Source: Streptomyces sp. NBC_01231
Lineage (GTDB): Bacteria; Actinomycetota; Actinomycetes; Streptomycetales; Streptomycetaceae
Direction: 5' to 3'
Length of the DNA stretch: 64,000 nucleotides
NCBI GenBank assembly: GCA_035999765.1
Contig: CP108521.1
Span: 9,114,001 to 9,178,000, forward strand
In this document: in pieces, positions 36,901 through 46,570 of the stretch
How positions within the stretch are numbered: the first letter of the stretch is position 1
Layout: the number at the start of each line of letters is the position of its first letter
Made by a program: the position numbers and the translations under genes
The notes under the pieces: generated by a model
What the model saw: the letters and a program-made list of their open reading frames with translations, nothing else
The model's database searches: none
What the model was told of the DNA's origin: nothing

Positions 36901-36966
36901 ATGGCTACGGAAACTCCCCAGCTCCACGCAGCGTGTGCCGTCCCCACTCAGGGCAGCCGGCGATGA
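36901..36966 (+). CDS. 21-codon leader ORF coupled to hpnC
   Basis: ATG 36901 follows GGGAG at 36888 and opens a frame MATETPQLHAACAVPTQGSR ending in one more Arg. Its TGA (36964-36966) overlaps the hpnC ATG (36963) as ATGA. hpnC itself has no good ribosome site at that start. Translation of this leader therefore probably delivers ribosomes to hpnC. The peptide has no recognisable domain. An in-frame hpnC extension through the same region is less likely. Confidence 0.5.
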   Translation: MATETPQLHAACAVPTQGSRR

Positions 36967-37874
36967 CGGGAACCGGCACGATCCGCCCCGGCGCGGCGGA
37001 ACGCGGCACGCTCGACAAGGCCGCCGCGGAGAACTTTCCCGTGGCCCCCTTCTTTCTGCCCCGAGCCTGGCGAACCGACCTCATGGCTGTCTACGGCTTC
37101 GCCCGTCTGGTCGACGACATCGGTGACGGCGACCTCGCACCCGGTGGCGCCGACGCCCGTCTGCTCGGCGTGTCGCGCGCGGACGCCGAGGACCGGATGA
37201 TCCTGCTGGACGCCTTCGGGGCCGACCTCCACCGCGTCTTCGACCGGTCGGGTCCGGGGCCGCGCCACCCGTTGCTGCGTCGCCTCCAGCCGACCGTCCG
37301 CCGCCACGCGCTCACCCCCGCCCCCTTCCTCGGCCTGATCGCCGCGAACCGCCAGGACCAGTCGGTCGCGCGCTACGAGACCTACGACGACCTCCTCGCG
37401 TACTGCGAGCTGTCCGCCAACCCCGTCGGCCGTCTGGTCCTCGCCGTCACCGGCACCTCGACCCCCGAGCGGATCCGCCGCTCCGACGCGATCTGTACGG
37501 CCCTGCAGATCGTCGAACACCTCCAGGACGTCGCCGAGGACCTCGGTCGCGACCGTGTCTACCTGCCCGCCGCGGACATGAAGCGCTTTCACGTCCAGGA
37601 AACGGATCTCGCCACGAAAACCGGGGGCGCGTCGGTGCGCGCGCTGGTTGCGTACGAAGCGCAACGCGCCCGCGACCTCCTGAATGAAGGCGCCCCCCTC
37701 GTGGGTAGCGTCCACGGCAGGTTGAAGCTGCTGCTCGCAGGGTTCGTGGCGGGAGGAAGGGCGGCGCTCCGAGCGATCGCCGCCGCCGAATACGACGTAC
37801 TTCCCGGCCCGCCCAAGCCCGGCAAGCTCCAACTGCTGCGCGAGGTGGGCGTCACTCTGCGAGGAGAGGGGTGA
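36963..37874 (+). CDS. hpnC: Squalene synthase-like HpnC (hydroxysqualene synthase)
   Basis: A 303-residue all-helical prenyl synthase. The two Asp-rich motifs are DDIGDGD (near residue 47) and EDLGRDRVYLP (near 192). HpnC, HpnD and HpnE together make squalene from two farnesyl diphosphates: HpnD forms presqualene diphosphate, HpnC converts it to hydroxysqualene, and HpnE reduces that. ATG 36963 is coupled to the leader ORF. The stop overlaps the hpnD start (GTGA). Confidence 0.94.
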   Translation: MTGTGTIRPGAAERGTLDKAAAENFPVAPFFLPRAWRTDLMAVYGFARLVDDIGDGDLAPGGADARLLGVSRADAEDRMILLDAFGADLHRVFDRSGPGPRHPLLRRLQPTVRRHALTPAPFLGLIAANRQDQSVARYETYDDLLAYCELSANPVGRLVLAVTGTSTPERIRRSDAICTALQIVEHLQDVAEDLGRDRVYLPAADMKRFHVQETDLATKTGGASVRALVAYEAQRARDLLNEGAPLVGSVHGRLKLLLAGFVAGGRAALRAIAAAEYDVLPGPPKPGKLQLLREVGVTLRGEG

Positions 37875-38821
37875 TCCGGACCGTGGAGTCGGAACCACAC
37901 GTGTCCGCACCGGTACTCGCCGCCTACAGCTACTGCGAGACCGTCACGGGGCAGCAGGCCCGTAACTTCGCGTACGGCATCAGGCTGCTGCCGACGCCCA
38001 AGCGGCGTGCGATGTCGGCGCTGTACGCGTTCTCCCGGCGCGTCGACGACATCGGCGACGGCGCGCTGCCGGACGAGGTCAAGAGCGAGAGACTCGACGA
38101 CACCCGGGCGATGCTGGCCCGGGTCCGCGACGGCGGGGTCGACGAGGACGACACCGATCCCGTCGCTGTCGCCCTCGCCCACGCCGCCGATGTCTTCCCC
38201 ATTCCGCTCGGCGGCCTGGACGAGCTCATCGACGGCGTGCTGAGGGACGTGCACGGCGAGACCTACGAGACCTGGGACGACCTGAAGGTGTACTGCCGCT
38301 GCGTGGCGGGCGCCATCGGGCGACTGTCGCTCGGGGTGTTCGGTACGGAACCAGGGGCGCGCGGCGTGGAACGCGCCCCGGAGTACGCCGACACGCTCGG
38401 ACTCGCGCTCCAGCTCACCAACATCCTGCGGGACATCCGCGAGGACGCCGAGGGCGGGCGTACCTATCTGCCCGCCGACGACCTCGCCAAGTTCGGCTGC
38501 TCGGCCGGCTTCAAGGGGCCGAAACCACCGGAGGGCGCCGACTTCGCGGGCCTCGTGCACTTCGAAGTGCGTCGGGCCCGCGCCCTTTTCGCCGAGGGCT
38601 ACCGGCTGCTCCCCATGCTCGACCGGCGCAGCGGCGCCTGTGTCGCCGCCATGGCCGGCATCTACCGCCGCCTGCTGGACCGGATCGAGCGAGACCCGGA
38701 GGCCGTGCTGCGCGGCCGGGTCTCGTTGCCCGGGCGGGAGAAGGCGTTTGTGGCCGTGCGTGGCCTGTCCGGCCTGGATGCCCGGCATGTGACCCGTATG
38801 ACCGTCAGGAGGCGCGCCTGA
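37871..38821 (+). CDS. hpnD: Presqualene diphosphate synthase HpnD
   Basis: A 316-residue paralogue of HpnC that condenses two farnesyl diphosphates. Asp-rich motifs are RRVDDIGDG and NILRDIREDAEGGRTYLP. Conserved start YCETVTGQQARNFAYGIRLL. GTG 37871 has GAGGAGAGG directly upstream. It overlaps hpnC by 4 bp and the following 46-residue ORF by one base (TGATG). Confidence 0.95.
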   Translation: MIRTVESEPHVSAPVLAAYSYCETVTGQQARNFAYGIRLLPTPKRRAMSALYAFSRRVDDIGDGALPDEVKSERLDDTRAMLARVRDGGVDEDDTDPVAVALAHAADVFPIPLGGLDELIDGVLRDVHGETYETWDDLKVYCRCVAGAIGRLSLGVFGTEPGARGVERAPEYADTLGLALQLTNILRDIREDAEGGRTYLPADDLAKFGCSAGFKGPKPPEGADFAGLVHFEVRRARALFAEGYRLLPMLDRRSGACVAAMAGIYRRLLDRIERDPEAVLRGRVSLPGREKAFVAVRGLSGLDARHVTRMTVRRRA

Positions 38822-38961
38822 TGGACAATCCGGTCCAAGGTGATGCCACCGGAGAAAAACGACACGCAACCCTCCGGTGGGTTACGGCGTCCCTGACTGC
38901 GACGACTGGCCGTGCACCGTCCGACCTGTACGGCGGCCGAGTACGGGAGGGTGCACGATGA
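38821..38961 (+). CDS. 46-residue coupled ORF between hpnD and hpnE (DUF6380-like)
   Basis: This ORF begins at an ATG sharing its A with the hpnD stop (TGATG). It ends in a TGA overlapping the hpnE ATG (ATGA), so it exactly fills the gap. The peptide starts MDNPVQGDATGEKRHATLRW and ends GGRVREGAR; it is basic, without membrane helix or Cys. From memory, streptomycete peptides of this kind are catalogued as DUF6380. Whether it is a functional subunit or only couples translation is unknown. A strong GGGAGG for hpnE lies near its end. Confidence 0.6.
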   Translation: MDNPVQGDATGEKRHATLRWVTASLTATTGRAPSDLYGGRVREGAR

Positions 38962-40469
38962 CCGACGGCACGCGTTCCGACGAGCCGCTCGCGGCCCCGC
39001 CGGGACACTCCGGGTCGAACGCCGTCGTGGTCGGCGGCGGACTCGCCGGGATCACCGCCGCGCTCGCGCTCGCCGACGCCGGGATCCGAGTGACGTTGCT
39101 CGAAGGCCGGCCACGCCTGGGCGGGCTCGCCTTCTCCTTCCAGCGCGACGGACTGACCGTCGACAACGGACAGCATGTCTACCTGCGCTGCTGCACCGCC
39201 TACCGCTGGTTCCTGGACCGGATCGAGGGCGCGGCGCTGGCCCCGCTGCAGGATCGTCTCGACGTGCCCGTGATCGACGTCGACAGGCCCGAAGGGCGGC
39301 GGCTCGGCAGGCTGCGGCGCGACGCGCTGCCGGTGCCCCTGCATCTGGGGCGCAGCCTCGCCACATATCCGCATCTCTCGCTCGCCGAACGTGCCAAGGT
39401 CGGGCGTGCCGCGCTCGCGCTCAAGGGGCTCGACCTCGCCGATCCGACCCTGGACGCCCAGGACTTCGGCAGCTGGCTGACCGCGCACGGTCAGTCGGCG
39501 CGTGCCGTCGAGGCCCTGTGGGACCTGGTCGGGGTCGCCACCCTCAACGCGGTCGCGGGCGACGCCTCGCTCGGGCTCGCCGCGATGGTGTTCAAGACCG
39601 GCCTGCTGTCCGACCCGGGCGCGGCCGACATCGGATGGGCGCACGTCCCGCTGGGCGAACTGCATGACCGGCTGGCCCGCAAGGCGCTCGACTCCGCGGG
39701 CGTGCGTACCGAGGTCCGTACACGCGTCACCTCCATCTCTACTGACGAGAACGGGACTTGGAGCGTTCAGGTTCCCGGCGAAACGCTTCGGACGGACGCG
39801 GTCGTCCTCGCCGTACCGCAGCGCGAGGCCCACGATCTGCTGCCCGGCGGGGCGCTCGACGACCCCGAACGGCTGTTGCGGATCGGCACGGCGCCGATCC
39901 TCAACGTCCATGTCGTCTACGACCGGAAGGTGCTGGACACCCCGTTCTTCGCGGCCCTCGGCACCCCGGTGCAGTGGGTGTTCGACCGGACCGAGGCATC
40001 CGGGCTGCGCCAAGGGCAGTACCTGGCTCTCTCGCAGTCGGCCGCACGCGACGAGATCGACGAGCCGGTCGCGGTCCTGCGCGAGCGCTATCTGCCCGAG
40101 CTGGAACGGCTGCTGCCCCGCACCCGGGGTGCCGAGGTGCGGGACTTCTTCGTGACCAGGGAGCGTACGGCGACGTTCGCGCCCACCCCCGGCGTCGGGC
40201 GGCTCAGGCCCGGCGCCCGCACCAAGGCACCCGGCCTCTACCTGGCCGGAGCGTGGACCGCCACAGGGTGGCCCGCGACCATGGAGAGTGCGGTCCGCAG
40301 CGGAGTGAGCGCGGCGGACGCCGCGCTCGGCGCTCTGGGCCGCCCCCGTCCCCGCCGTCTCTTCGCGTTCGAGGAGGCGGCCCACCGCATCGTCCCGGGG
40401 GACAACCCCCAGGCCCCCGGCCGACAACCGGAGGGGACCGGCGTCTCACTGCGAGGTGAGGCCCGGTGA
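38958..40469 (+). CDS. hpnE: Hydroxysqualene dehydroxylase HpnE (FAD-dependent)
   Basis: A 503-residue flavoprotein of the amine-oxidase / phytoene-desaturase fold. FAD-binding NAVVVGGGLAGITAALALAD, then GRPRLGGLAFSF. The C-terminal FAD segment is APGLYLAGAWTATGWPATME. It removes the hydroxyl from hydroxysqualene to give squalene. ATG 38958 follows GGGAGG with good spacing. An in-frame extension to 38877 overlaps the 46-residue ORF and is rejected. Its stop overlaps an alternative GTG (40466) for the next gene. Confidence 0.93.
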   Translation: MTDGTRSDEPLAAPPGHSGSNAVVVGGGLAGITAALALADAGIRVTLLEGRPRLGGLAFSFQRDGLTVDNGQHVYLRCCTAYRWFLDRIEGAALAPLQDRLDVPVIDVDRPEGRRLGRLRRDALPVPLHLGRSLATYPHLSLAERAKVGRAALALKGLDLADPTLDAQDFGSWLTAHGQSARAVEALWDLVGVATLNAVAGDASLGLAAMVFKTGLLSDPGAADIGWAHVPLGELHDRLARKALDSAGVRTEVRTRVTSISTDENGTWSVQVPGETLRTDAVVLAVPQREAHDLLPGGALDDPERLLRIGTAPILNVHVVYDRKVLDTPFFAALGTPVQWVFDRTEASGLRQGQYLALSQSAARDEIDEPVAVLRERYLPELERLLPRTRGAEVRDFFVTRERTATFAPTPGVGRLRPGARTKAPGLYLAGAWTATGWPATMESAVRSGVSAADAALGALGRPRPRRLFAFEEAAHRIVPGDNPQAPGRQPEGTGVSLRGEAR

Positions 40470-40531
40470 AGGTCGATCAGCACGGCACGGCAGGTCCCCG
40501 CACCTCCGGTACCGCGACAAGAGGAGAGACT

Positions 40532-41605
40532 GTGCCCACTGTGCCCCCGGCCGAGACGGCCGCTCGGAGGACCGCGGTGGACGTGACCGCGCTTCTGGAG
40601 CGCGGCCGGACCCTGGCCACACCGGTGCTGCGGGCGGCCGTGGACCGCCTGGCCCCTCCCATGGACACCGTCGCCGCCTACCACTTCGGCTGGATCGACG
40701 CCCAGGGCAACCCCGCGGACGGCGACGGCGGCAAAGCCGTACGGCCCGCCCTCGCGGTGCTCTCCGCCGAGGTCACCGGCGCCGCGCCCGAGACCGGCAT
40801 CCCCGGCGCGGTCGCCGTCGAGCTGGTCCACAACTTCTCGCTGCTGCACGACGACCTGATGGACGGCGACGAGCAGCGCCGCCACCGCGACACCGTCTGG
40901 AAGGTGCACGGCCCCGCCCAGGCCATCCTGGTCGGCGACGCCCTGTTCGCCCTCGCCAACGAGGTCCTCCTGGAACTCGGCACGGCCGAGGCGGCCCGCG
41001 CCACCCGCCGCCTCACCACCGCCACCCGCGCGCTGATCGACGGGCAGGCGCAGGACATCTCCTACGAGCACCGCGACCGCGTCAGTGTCGAGGAGTGCCT
41101 GGAGATGGAGGGCAACAAGACCGGCGCCCTGCTGGCCTGCGCCAGTTCCATCGGAGCGGTGCTCGGCGGCGCGGACGACCGCACTGCCGACGCGCTGGAG
41201 AAGTACGGCTACCACCTCGGTCTCGCCTTCCAGGCCGTCGACGACCTCCTCGGCATCTGGGGCGACCCGGTGTCGACCGGCAAGCAGACCTGGAGCGATC
41301 TGCGCCAGCGCAAGAAGTCCCTGCCGGTCGTGGCCGCGCTCGCGGCGAGCGGTGCCGCCGCCGAGCGGCTCGGCGAGCTCCTCGCCGCCGACGCCAAGAG
41401 CAGCGACTTCGAGAACTTCTCCGAGGAGGAGTTCGCGGCCCGCGCCGCCCTCATCGAGGACGCGGGCGGCCGCGAGTGGACGGCCGAAGAAGCTCGCCGT
41501 CAGCACACCATCGCCATCGAGGCCCTGGACGCCGTGGACATGCCCGACCGGGTACGCGCACGGTTCACGGCGCTGGCCGACTTCGTCGTCGTACGAAAGA
41601 GATGA
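40532..41605 (+). CDS. Polyprenyl (farnesyl-type) diphosphate synthase
   Basis: A 357-residue all-helical trans-prenyltransferase. The first Asp-rich motif is LLHDDLMDGDEQRRHRDTVW. The second region reads QAVDDLLGIWGD, where the usual last Asp of DDxxD is Gly, a variation seen in actinobacterial members. It supplies farnesyl diphosphate (or a longer chain) to HpnD/HpnC. GTG 40532 is chosen because GAGGAGAGAC lies just upstream; GTG 40466, overlapping the hpnE stop, would add 22 residues of low complexity. Product chain length cannot be read reliably. Confidence 0.92.
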   Translation: MPTVPPAETAARRTAVDVTALLERGRTLATPVLRAAVDRLAPPMDTVAAYHFGWIDAQGNPADGDGGKAVRPALAVLSAEVTGAAPETGIPGAVAVELVHNFSLLHDDLMDGDEQRRHRDTVWKVHGPAQAILVGDALFALANEVLLELGTAEAARATRRLTTATRALIDGQAQDISYEHRDRVSVEECLEMEGNKTGALLACASSIGAVLGGADDRTADALEKYGYHLGLAFQAVDDLLGIWGDPVSTGKQTWSDLRQRKKSLPVVAALAASGAAAERLGELLAADAKSSDFENFSEEEFAARAALIEDAGGREWTAEEARRQHTIAIEALDAVDMPDRVRARFTALADFVVVRKR

Positions 41606-41723
41606 TCACTATCGGTCGAATAGCCCTCGCGTAGTCGCCGGCCGGTGTTGCGAGGAGAAGCGCACCGGCCGACGGCGGACCCACAGCAGACGCACCGTAT
41701 GCACACTGCACGAAGGGGAAGCC

Positions 41724-43712
41724 ATGACAGCGACGACCGACGGAAGCACCGGGGCCCTGCCGCCCCGCGCTGCCTCGGCCAGCGACACCACCACGATCTC
41801 CGTGACGGCGGGGGTACGGGACGCCGCCGTACGCGCCGCACAGCGATCCACCGACTTCCTGCTGTCCCGACAGGACGCCGAGGGCTGGTGGAAGGGCGAC
41901 CTGGAGACCAACGTCACGATGGACGCCGAGGATCTGCTGCTGCGGCAGTTCCTGGGCATCCGCGACGAGAGGACGACCCAGGCCGCCGCGCTCTTCGTCC
42001 GTGGCGAACAGCGCGAGGACGGCACCTGGGCGAGCTTCTACGGCGGTCCGGGCGAACTCTCCACCACCATCGAGGCGTACGTCGCCCTCCGCCTCGCCGG
42101 TGACGCACCCGATGCCCCGCACATGGCGAAGGCCTCCGCCTGGATCCGCGAGCGGGGCGGAATCGCCGCCGCCCGCGTCTTCACCCGGATCTGGCTGGCT
42201 CTGTTCGGCTGGTGGAAGTGGGAGGACCTGCCCGAACTCCCGCCGGAGCTCATCTACTTCCCCACCTGGGTACCGCTCAACATCTACGACTTCGGGTGCT
42301 GGGCCCGGCAGACCATCGTCCCGCTGACGATCGTCTCCGCGAAGCGGCCGGTGCGCCCCGCGCCTTTCCCGCTCGACGAACTGCACACCGACCCGGCCAT
42401 CCCCAACCCACCCAAGCCCCGGGCGCCCGTGGCGAGTTGGGACGGCGCCTTCCAAAGACTCGACAGGGCCCTGCACGCGCTGCGCAGGGTCGCACCGCGC
42501 AAGCTGCGCAAGGCGGCGATGAACTCCGCCGCCCGCTGGATCATCGAGCGGCAGGAGAACGACGGCTGCTGGGGAGGCATCCAGCCGCCGGCCGTGTACT
42601 CGGTGATCGCCCTGCACCTGCTCGGGTACGACCTCGAACACCCCGTGATGCGCGCGGGACTCGAGTCGCTGGACCGGTTCGCCGTGTGGCGCGAGGACGG
42701 GGCCCGGATGATCGAGGCCTGCCAGTCGCCGGTCTGGGACACCTGCCTCGCGACCATCGCGCTCGCCGACGCGGGGGTGCCCGCCGATCATCCCCAACTG
42801 GTCAAGGCCGCCGACTGGATGCTCGGCGAACAGATCGTCCGGCCCGGAGACTGGTCGGTGAAACGACCCCAACTCCCGCCGGGCGGCTGGGCGTTCGAGT
42901 TCCACAACGACAACTACCCGGACATCGACGACACCGCCGAGGTCGTTCTCGCGCTGCGCCGGGTCAAGCACCACGACCCGGAGCGGGTGGAGAACGCCAT
43001 CGGGCGCGGTGTGCGCTGGAACCTCGGCATGCAGTCCAAGAACGGCGCGTGGGGCGCCTTCGACGTCGACAACACCAGCCCGTTCCCCAACCGGCTGCCG
43101 TTCTGCGACTTCGGGGAGGTCATCGACCCACCGTCCGCCGACGTCACCGCGCACGTGGTGGAGATGCTGGCCGTCGAGGGGCTCTCGCACGATCCACGCA
43201 CCCGGCGGGGCATCGAGTGGCTGCTCGCCGAACAGGAGCCGGACGGCTCGTGGTTCGGACGGTGGGGTGTCAACTACGTCTACGGCACCGGGTCGGTGGT
43301 GCCCGCCCTGGCCGCGGCCGGCCTCCCCGCCTCCCACCCGGCGATCCGACGGGCGGTGGCCTGGTTGGAGAAGGTGCAGAACGACGACGGCGGCTGGGGC
43401 GAGGATCTGCGCTCCTACAAGCACGTCAAGGACTGGAGCGGACGGGGCGCCTCCACCGCCTCGCAGACCGGATGGGCGCTGATGGCGCTGTTGGCGGCGG
43501 GGGAGCGGGACTCCAAAGCCGTCGAGCGTGGCGTCGAATGGCTCGCGAGCACCCAGCGCGAGGACGGTTCCTGGGACGAGCCGTACTTCACCGGCACCGG
43601 CTTCCCCTGGGACTTCTCGATCAACTACCACCTCTACCGACAGGTGTTCCCGCTCACCGCCCTCGGCCGGTACGTCCACGGAGAGCCGTTCTCCGGGGCC
43701 GGAGCCGGCTGA
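41724..43712 (+). CDS. shc: Squalene-hopene cyclase
   Basis: A 662-residue monotopic membrane enzyme that cyclises squalene to hopene/hopanol. Catalytic DxDD motif D400-I-D402-D403 (YPDIDDTAE); D402 should be the proton donor by analogy with Alicyclobacillus D376. Several QW repeats are visible (REDGTWASFYGG, QENDGCWGGIQ, QEPDGSWFGRW, QNDDGGWGED, QREDGSWDEPYF). ATG 41724 has GAAGGGGAA upstream. The 118-bp gap before it holds a 10-codon frame overlapping the preceding stop. The downstream hpnG start overlaps its stop (TGATG). Confidence 0.97.
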   Translation: MTATTDGSTGALPPRAASASDTTTISVTAGVRDAAVRAAQRSTDFLLSRQDAEGWWKGDLETNVTMDAEDLLLRQFLGIRDERTTQAAALFVRGEQREDGTWASFYGGPGELSTTIEAYVALRLAGDAPDAPHMAKASAWIRERGGIAAARVFTRIWLALFGWWKWEDLPELPPELIYFPTWVPLNIYDFGCWARQTIVPLTIVSAKRPVRPAPFPLDELHTDPAIPNPPKPRAPVASWDGAFQRLDRALHALRRVAPRKLRKAAMNSAARWIIERQENDGCWGGIQPPAVYSVIALHLLGYDLEHPVMRAGLESLDRFAVWREDGARMIEACQSPVWDTCLATIALADAGVPADHPQLVKAADWMLGEQIVRPGDWSVKRPQLPPGGWAFEFHNDNYPDIDDTAEVVLALRRVKHHDPERVENAIGRGVRWNLGMQSKNGAWGAFDVDNTSPFPNRLPFCDFGEVIDPPSADVTAHVVEMLAVEGLSHDPRTRRGIEWLLAEQEPDGSWFGRWGVNYVYGTGSVVPALAAAGLPASHPAIRRAVAWLEKVQNDDGGWGEDLRSYKHVKDWSGRGASTASQTGWALMALLAAGERDSKAVERGVEWLASTQREDGSWDEPYFTGTGFPWDFSINYHLYRQVFPLTALGRYVHGEPFSGAGAG

Positions 43713-44353
43713 TGAGCACCCAGCCCGCTTCGGCCCCGCTGCTGATCGCCTGCGCGCTCGGCATCGAGCACCTCGCCCTGCGCAGCGGCGACCGCGGCGG
43801 CGCCGACGGGCCGGTCACCGTGCTGCGCACCGGCATGGGACCGAAGGCGGCCGAGCGGGCCGTCACCCGACTGCTGGCGGACCCCGCGCTCGACGGGGCC
43901 GCCGTCCTGGCCACGGGCTTCTGCGCCGGGCTGGCCCCCGGTATGCACCCCGGTGACCTGGTCGTCGCCGAGGAGACCCGGGACCCGCGCGGCGCCGTGC
44001 CGTGCGTCGGCACCGACCTGCTCGTGAAGGAGCTGGTACGGGCCCTTCCCGGGCGCACCGTCCACACAGGACCGCTCACCGGTTCCGATCACGTCGTCCG
44101 CGGTCACGAACGGTCGGATCTGCTCGCGACCGGAGCGATCGCGGTCGACATGGAGTCCGCCGCCACGCTCCTGAGCGCCGTGCGTACGGGCGCGCGCCCG
44201 GTTGCGGCCGTCCGGGTGGTCGTGGACGCTCCAGAACATGAACTCGTCCGGATCGGCACGGTGCGCGGTGGAATATCAGCTTTCCGTGTACTTCGCTCGA
44301 TCCTTCCCGCTTTCTATGAATGGCACCGTTCCTTGCTGCTCCCCAGGAGGTGA
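43712..44353 (+). CDS. hpnG: Adenosylhopane nucleosidase/phosphorylase HpnG
   Basis: A 213-residue nucleoside phosphorylase-fold protein (purine-nucleosidase/MTAN-like). Core segments GFCAGLAPGMHPGDLVVAEE and AIAVDMESAATLLSAV carry the ribose-binding Glu. It removes adenine from adenosylhopane to give ribosyl/phosphoribosylhopane on the way to bacteriohopanetetrol-type side chains. ATG 43712 is coupled to shc by TGATG. The ribosome site of hpnH (AGGAGGTGAG) lies in its last codons and the gap. Confidence 0.92.
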   Translation: MSTQPASAPLLIACALGIEHLALRSGDRGGADGPVTVLRTGMGPKAAERAVTRLLADPALDGAAVLATGFCAGLAPGMHPGDLVVAEETRDPRGAVPCVGTDLLVKELVRALPGRTVHTGPLTGSDHVVRGHERSDLLATGAIAVDMESAATLLSAVRTGARPVAAVRVVVDAPEHELVRIGTVRGGISAFRVLRSILPAFYEWHRSLLLPRR

Positions 44354-44358
44354 GCCAG

Positions 44359-45381
44359 ATGGCCATGCCGCTGCGTCAGTCCATCAAGGTCGCTACATAC
44401 TTGGCTGAACAAAAGCTCCGCAAGCGGGACAAGTTCCCTCTCATCGTGGAGCTGGAACCCCTCTTCGCGTGCAATCTCAAGTGCGAGGGCTGCGGCAAGA
44501 TCCAGCACCCGGCCGGGGTACTGAAGCAGCGGATGCCGGTGGCACAGGCCGTCGGGGCCGTTCTGGAGTCCGGTGCGCCGATGGTGTCCATCGCCGGCGG
44601 TGAGCCGCTGATGCACCCTCAGATCGATGAGATCACACGGCAGTTGGTGGCGAAGAAGAAGTACGTCTTCCTCTGCACCAACGCCATGCTGCTGCGCAAG
44701 AAGATGGACAAGTTCAAGCCCTCCCCCTACTTCGCCTTCGCCGTGCACATCGACGGGCTGCGCGAGCGGCACGACGAGTCGGTGGCGAAGGAGGGTGTGT
44801 TCGACGAGGCCGTGGAGGCGATCAAGGAGGCCAAGCGGCGGGGCTTCAGGGTCACCACCAACTCGACCTTCTTCAACACCGACACCCCGCAGACCATCAT
44901 CGAGGTGCTCAACTTCCTCAACGACGACCTCAAGGTCGACGAGATGATGATCTCGCCCGCCTACGCCTACGAGAAGGCGCCCGACCAGGAGCACTTCCTG
45001 GGCGTGGAGCAGACCCGCGAACTGTTCAAGAAGGCCTTCTCGGGCGGCAATCGGCGCCGCTGGCGGCTCAACCACTCCCCGCTCTTCCTGGACTTCCTGG
45101 AGGGCAAGGTCGACTTCCCGTGCACGGCGTGGGCGATCCCGAACTACTCGCTCTTCGGCTGGCAGCGGCCCTGCTACCTGATGAGCGACGGGTACGTGCC
45201 GACGTACCGCGAACTCATCGAGGAGACCGACTGGGACAAGTACGGCCGCGGCAAGGACCCGCGGTGCGCCAACTGCATGGCGCACTGCGGCTACGAACCC
45301 ACCGCCGTGCTGGCCACCATGGGGTCGCTCAAGGAGTCACTGCGGGCCCTGCGCGAGACCGTCAACGGAAACCGCGGGTAG
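44359..45381 (+). CDS. hpnH: Adenosylhopene transferase HpnH (radical SAM)
   Basis: A 340-residue radical-SAM enzyme that couples the adenosyl group to hopene. The [4Fe-4S] cysteines are Cys38, Cys42 and Cys45 ([14 protein letters not shown]3CX2C). The SAM site [13 protein letters not shown] follows. The C-terminal part has additional Cys ([15 protein letters not shown]) that could hold another site. ATG 44359 sits after a near-perfect AGGAGGTGAG. The next gene ispG starts 4 bp after the stop. Confidence 0.96.
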   Translation: MAMPLRQSIKVATYLAEQKLRKRDKFPLIVELEPLFACNLKCEGCGKIQHPAGVLKQRMPVAQAVGAVLESGAPMVSIAGGEPLMHPQIDEITRQLVAKKKYVFLCTNAMLLRKKMDKFKPSPYFAFAVHIDGLRERHDESVAKEGVFDEAVEAIKEAKRRGFRVTTNSTFFNTDTPQTIIEVLNFLNDDLKVDEMMISPAYAYEKAPDQEHFLGVEQTRELFKKAFSGGNRRRWRLNHSPLFLDFLEGKVDFPCTAWAIPNYSLFGWQRPCYLMSDGYVPTYRELIEETDWDKYGRGKDPRCANCMAHCGYEPTAVLATMGSLKESLRALRETVNGNRG

Positions 45382-45385
45382 CGCC

Positions 45386-46543
45386 GTGACCGCCGTTTCC
45401 CTGGGCGTCCCCGAGGTACCGGTCCGGCCGATCGCCGAGCGGCGCGCGTCGCGGCGGATCCAGGTCGGGCCGGTGGCGGTCGGGGACGGGGCCCCGGTGT
45501 CGGTGCAGTCGATGACGACGACCCGTACGTCCGACGTCGGCGCCACCCTTCAGCAGATCGCGGAACTCACCGCGTCCGGCTGCCAGATCGTCCGCGTCGC
45601 CTGCCCCACGCAGGACGACGCGGACGCCCTCGCGACCATCGCGCGCAAGTCGCAGATCCCGGTGATCGCGGACATCCACTTCCAGCCGAAGTACGTGTTC
45701 GCCGCGATCGAGGCCGGCTGCGCGGCCGTGCGGGTCAATCCCGGCAACATCAAGCAGTTCGACGACAAGGTGAAGGAGATCGCGCGAGCGGCCAAGGAGC
45801 ACGGCACCCCGATCCGGATCGGGGTCAACGCCGGATCGCTCGACCAGCGGCTGCTGCGGAAGTACGGCAAGGCGACCCCCGAGGCGCTCGTGGAGTCCGC
45901 CCTGTGGGAGGCCTCGCTCTTCGAGGAGCACGGCTTCAGGGACATCAAGATCTCGGTGAAGCACAACGACCCCGTGGTGATGGTCAACGCCTACACACTG
46001 CTGGCGGAACAGTGCGACTACCCGCTGCACCTGGGCGTCACCGAGGCCGGCCCCGCCTTCCAGGGGACGATCAAGTCGGCGGTGGCCTTCGGGGCGCTCC
46101 TCAGCCGGGGCATCGGCGACACCATCCGGGTGTCCCTGAGCGCACCGCCCGTCGAGGAGGTCAAGGTCGGCATCCAGATCCTGGAGTCGCTGAACCTCAG
46201 GCAGCGGCGGCTGGAGATCGTGTCGTGTCCGTCCTGCGGGCGGGCCCAGGTCGACGTCTACAAACTGGCCGACCAGGTCACGGCGGGCCTGGAGGGCATG
46301 GAGGTGCCGCTCAGGGTCGCCGTCATGGGCTGTGTGGTGAACGGCCCGGGCGAGGCGCGGGAGGCCGACCTGGGCGTCGCCTCCGGCAACGGCAAGGGGC
46401 AGATCTTCGTGAAGGGCGAGGTCATCAAGACCGTCCCCGAGTCGAAGATCGTGGAGACCCTGATCGAAGAGGCGATGAAGATCGCCGAACAGATGGAGCA
46501 GGACGGCGTCGCCTCGGGGGAGCCGGCCGTCACCGTGAGCTGA
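45386..46543 (+). CDS. ispG: 4-hydroxy-3-methylbut-2-enyl diphosphate synthase IspG
   Basis: A 385-residue iron-sulfur enzyme of the MEP pathway. N-terminal TIM barrel ([20 protein letters not shown]). C-terminal cluster cysteines are in [12 protein letters not shown] and [11 protein letters not shown]. It converts MEcPP to HMBPP. In a Streptomyces genome this is presumably an extra copy dedicated to hopanoid supply, since a housekeeping ispG is usually elsewhere. GTG 45386 is close behind hpnH. Confidence 0.96.
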   Translation: MTAVSLGVPEVPVRPIAERRASRRIQVGPVAVGDGAPVSVQSMTTTRTSDVGATLQQIAELTASGCQIVRVACPTQDDADALATIARKSQIPVIADIHFQPKYVFAAIEAGCAAVRVNPGNIKQFDDKVKEIARAAKEHGTPIRIGVNAGSLDQRLLRKYGKATPEALVESALWEASLFEEHGFRDIKISVKHNDPVVMVNAYTLLAEQCDYPLHLGVTEAGPAFQGTIKSAVAFGALLSRGIGDTIRVSLSAPPVEEVKVGIQILESLNLRQRRLEIVSCPSCGRAQVDVYKLADQVTAGLEGMEVPLRVAVMGCVVNGPGEAREADLGVASGNGKGQIFVKGEVIKTVPESKIVETLIEEAMKIAEQMEQDGVASGEPAVTVS

Positions 46544-46570
46544 ACAGCACGGACCGATAGGGGGCCTGAC

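Noticed and set aside
40466..40531. Earlier GTG start for the polyprenyl synthase overlapping the hpnE stop
   Set aside because: The strong GAGGAG site lies before GTG 40532, and the extra residues are low complexity; kept only as an alternative.
41602..41634. 10-codon frame overlapping the prenyl synthase stop
   Set aside because: Overlap with a stop is expected by chance; it ends 89 bp before shc, so it cannot couple the two genes.
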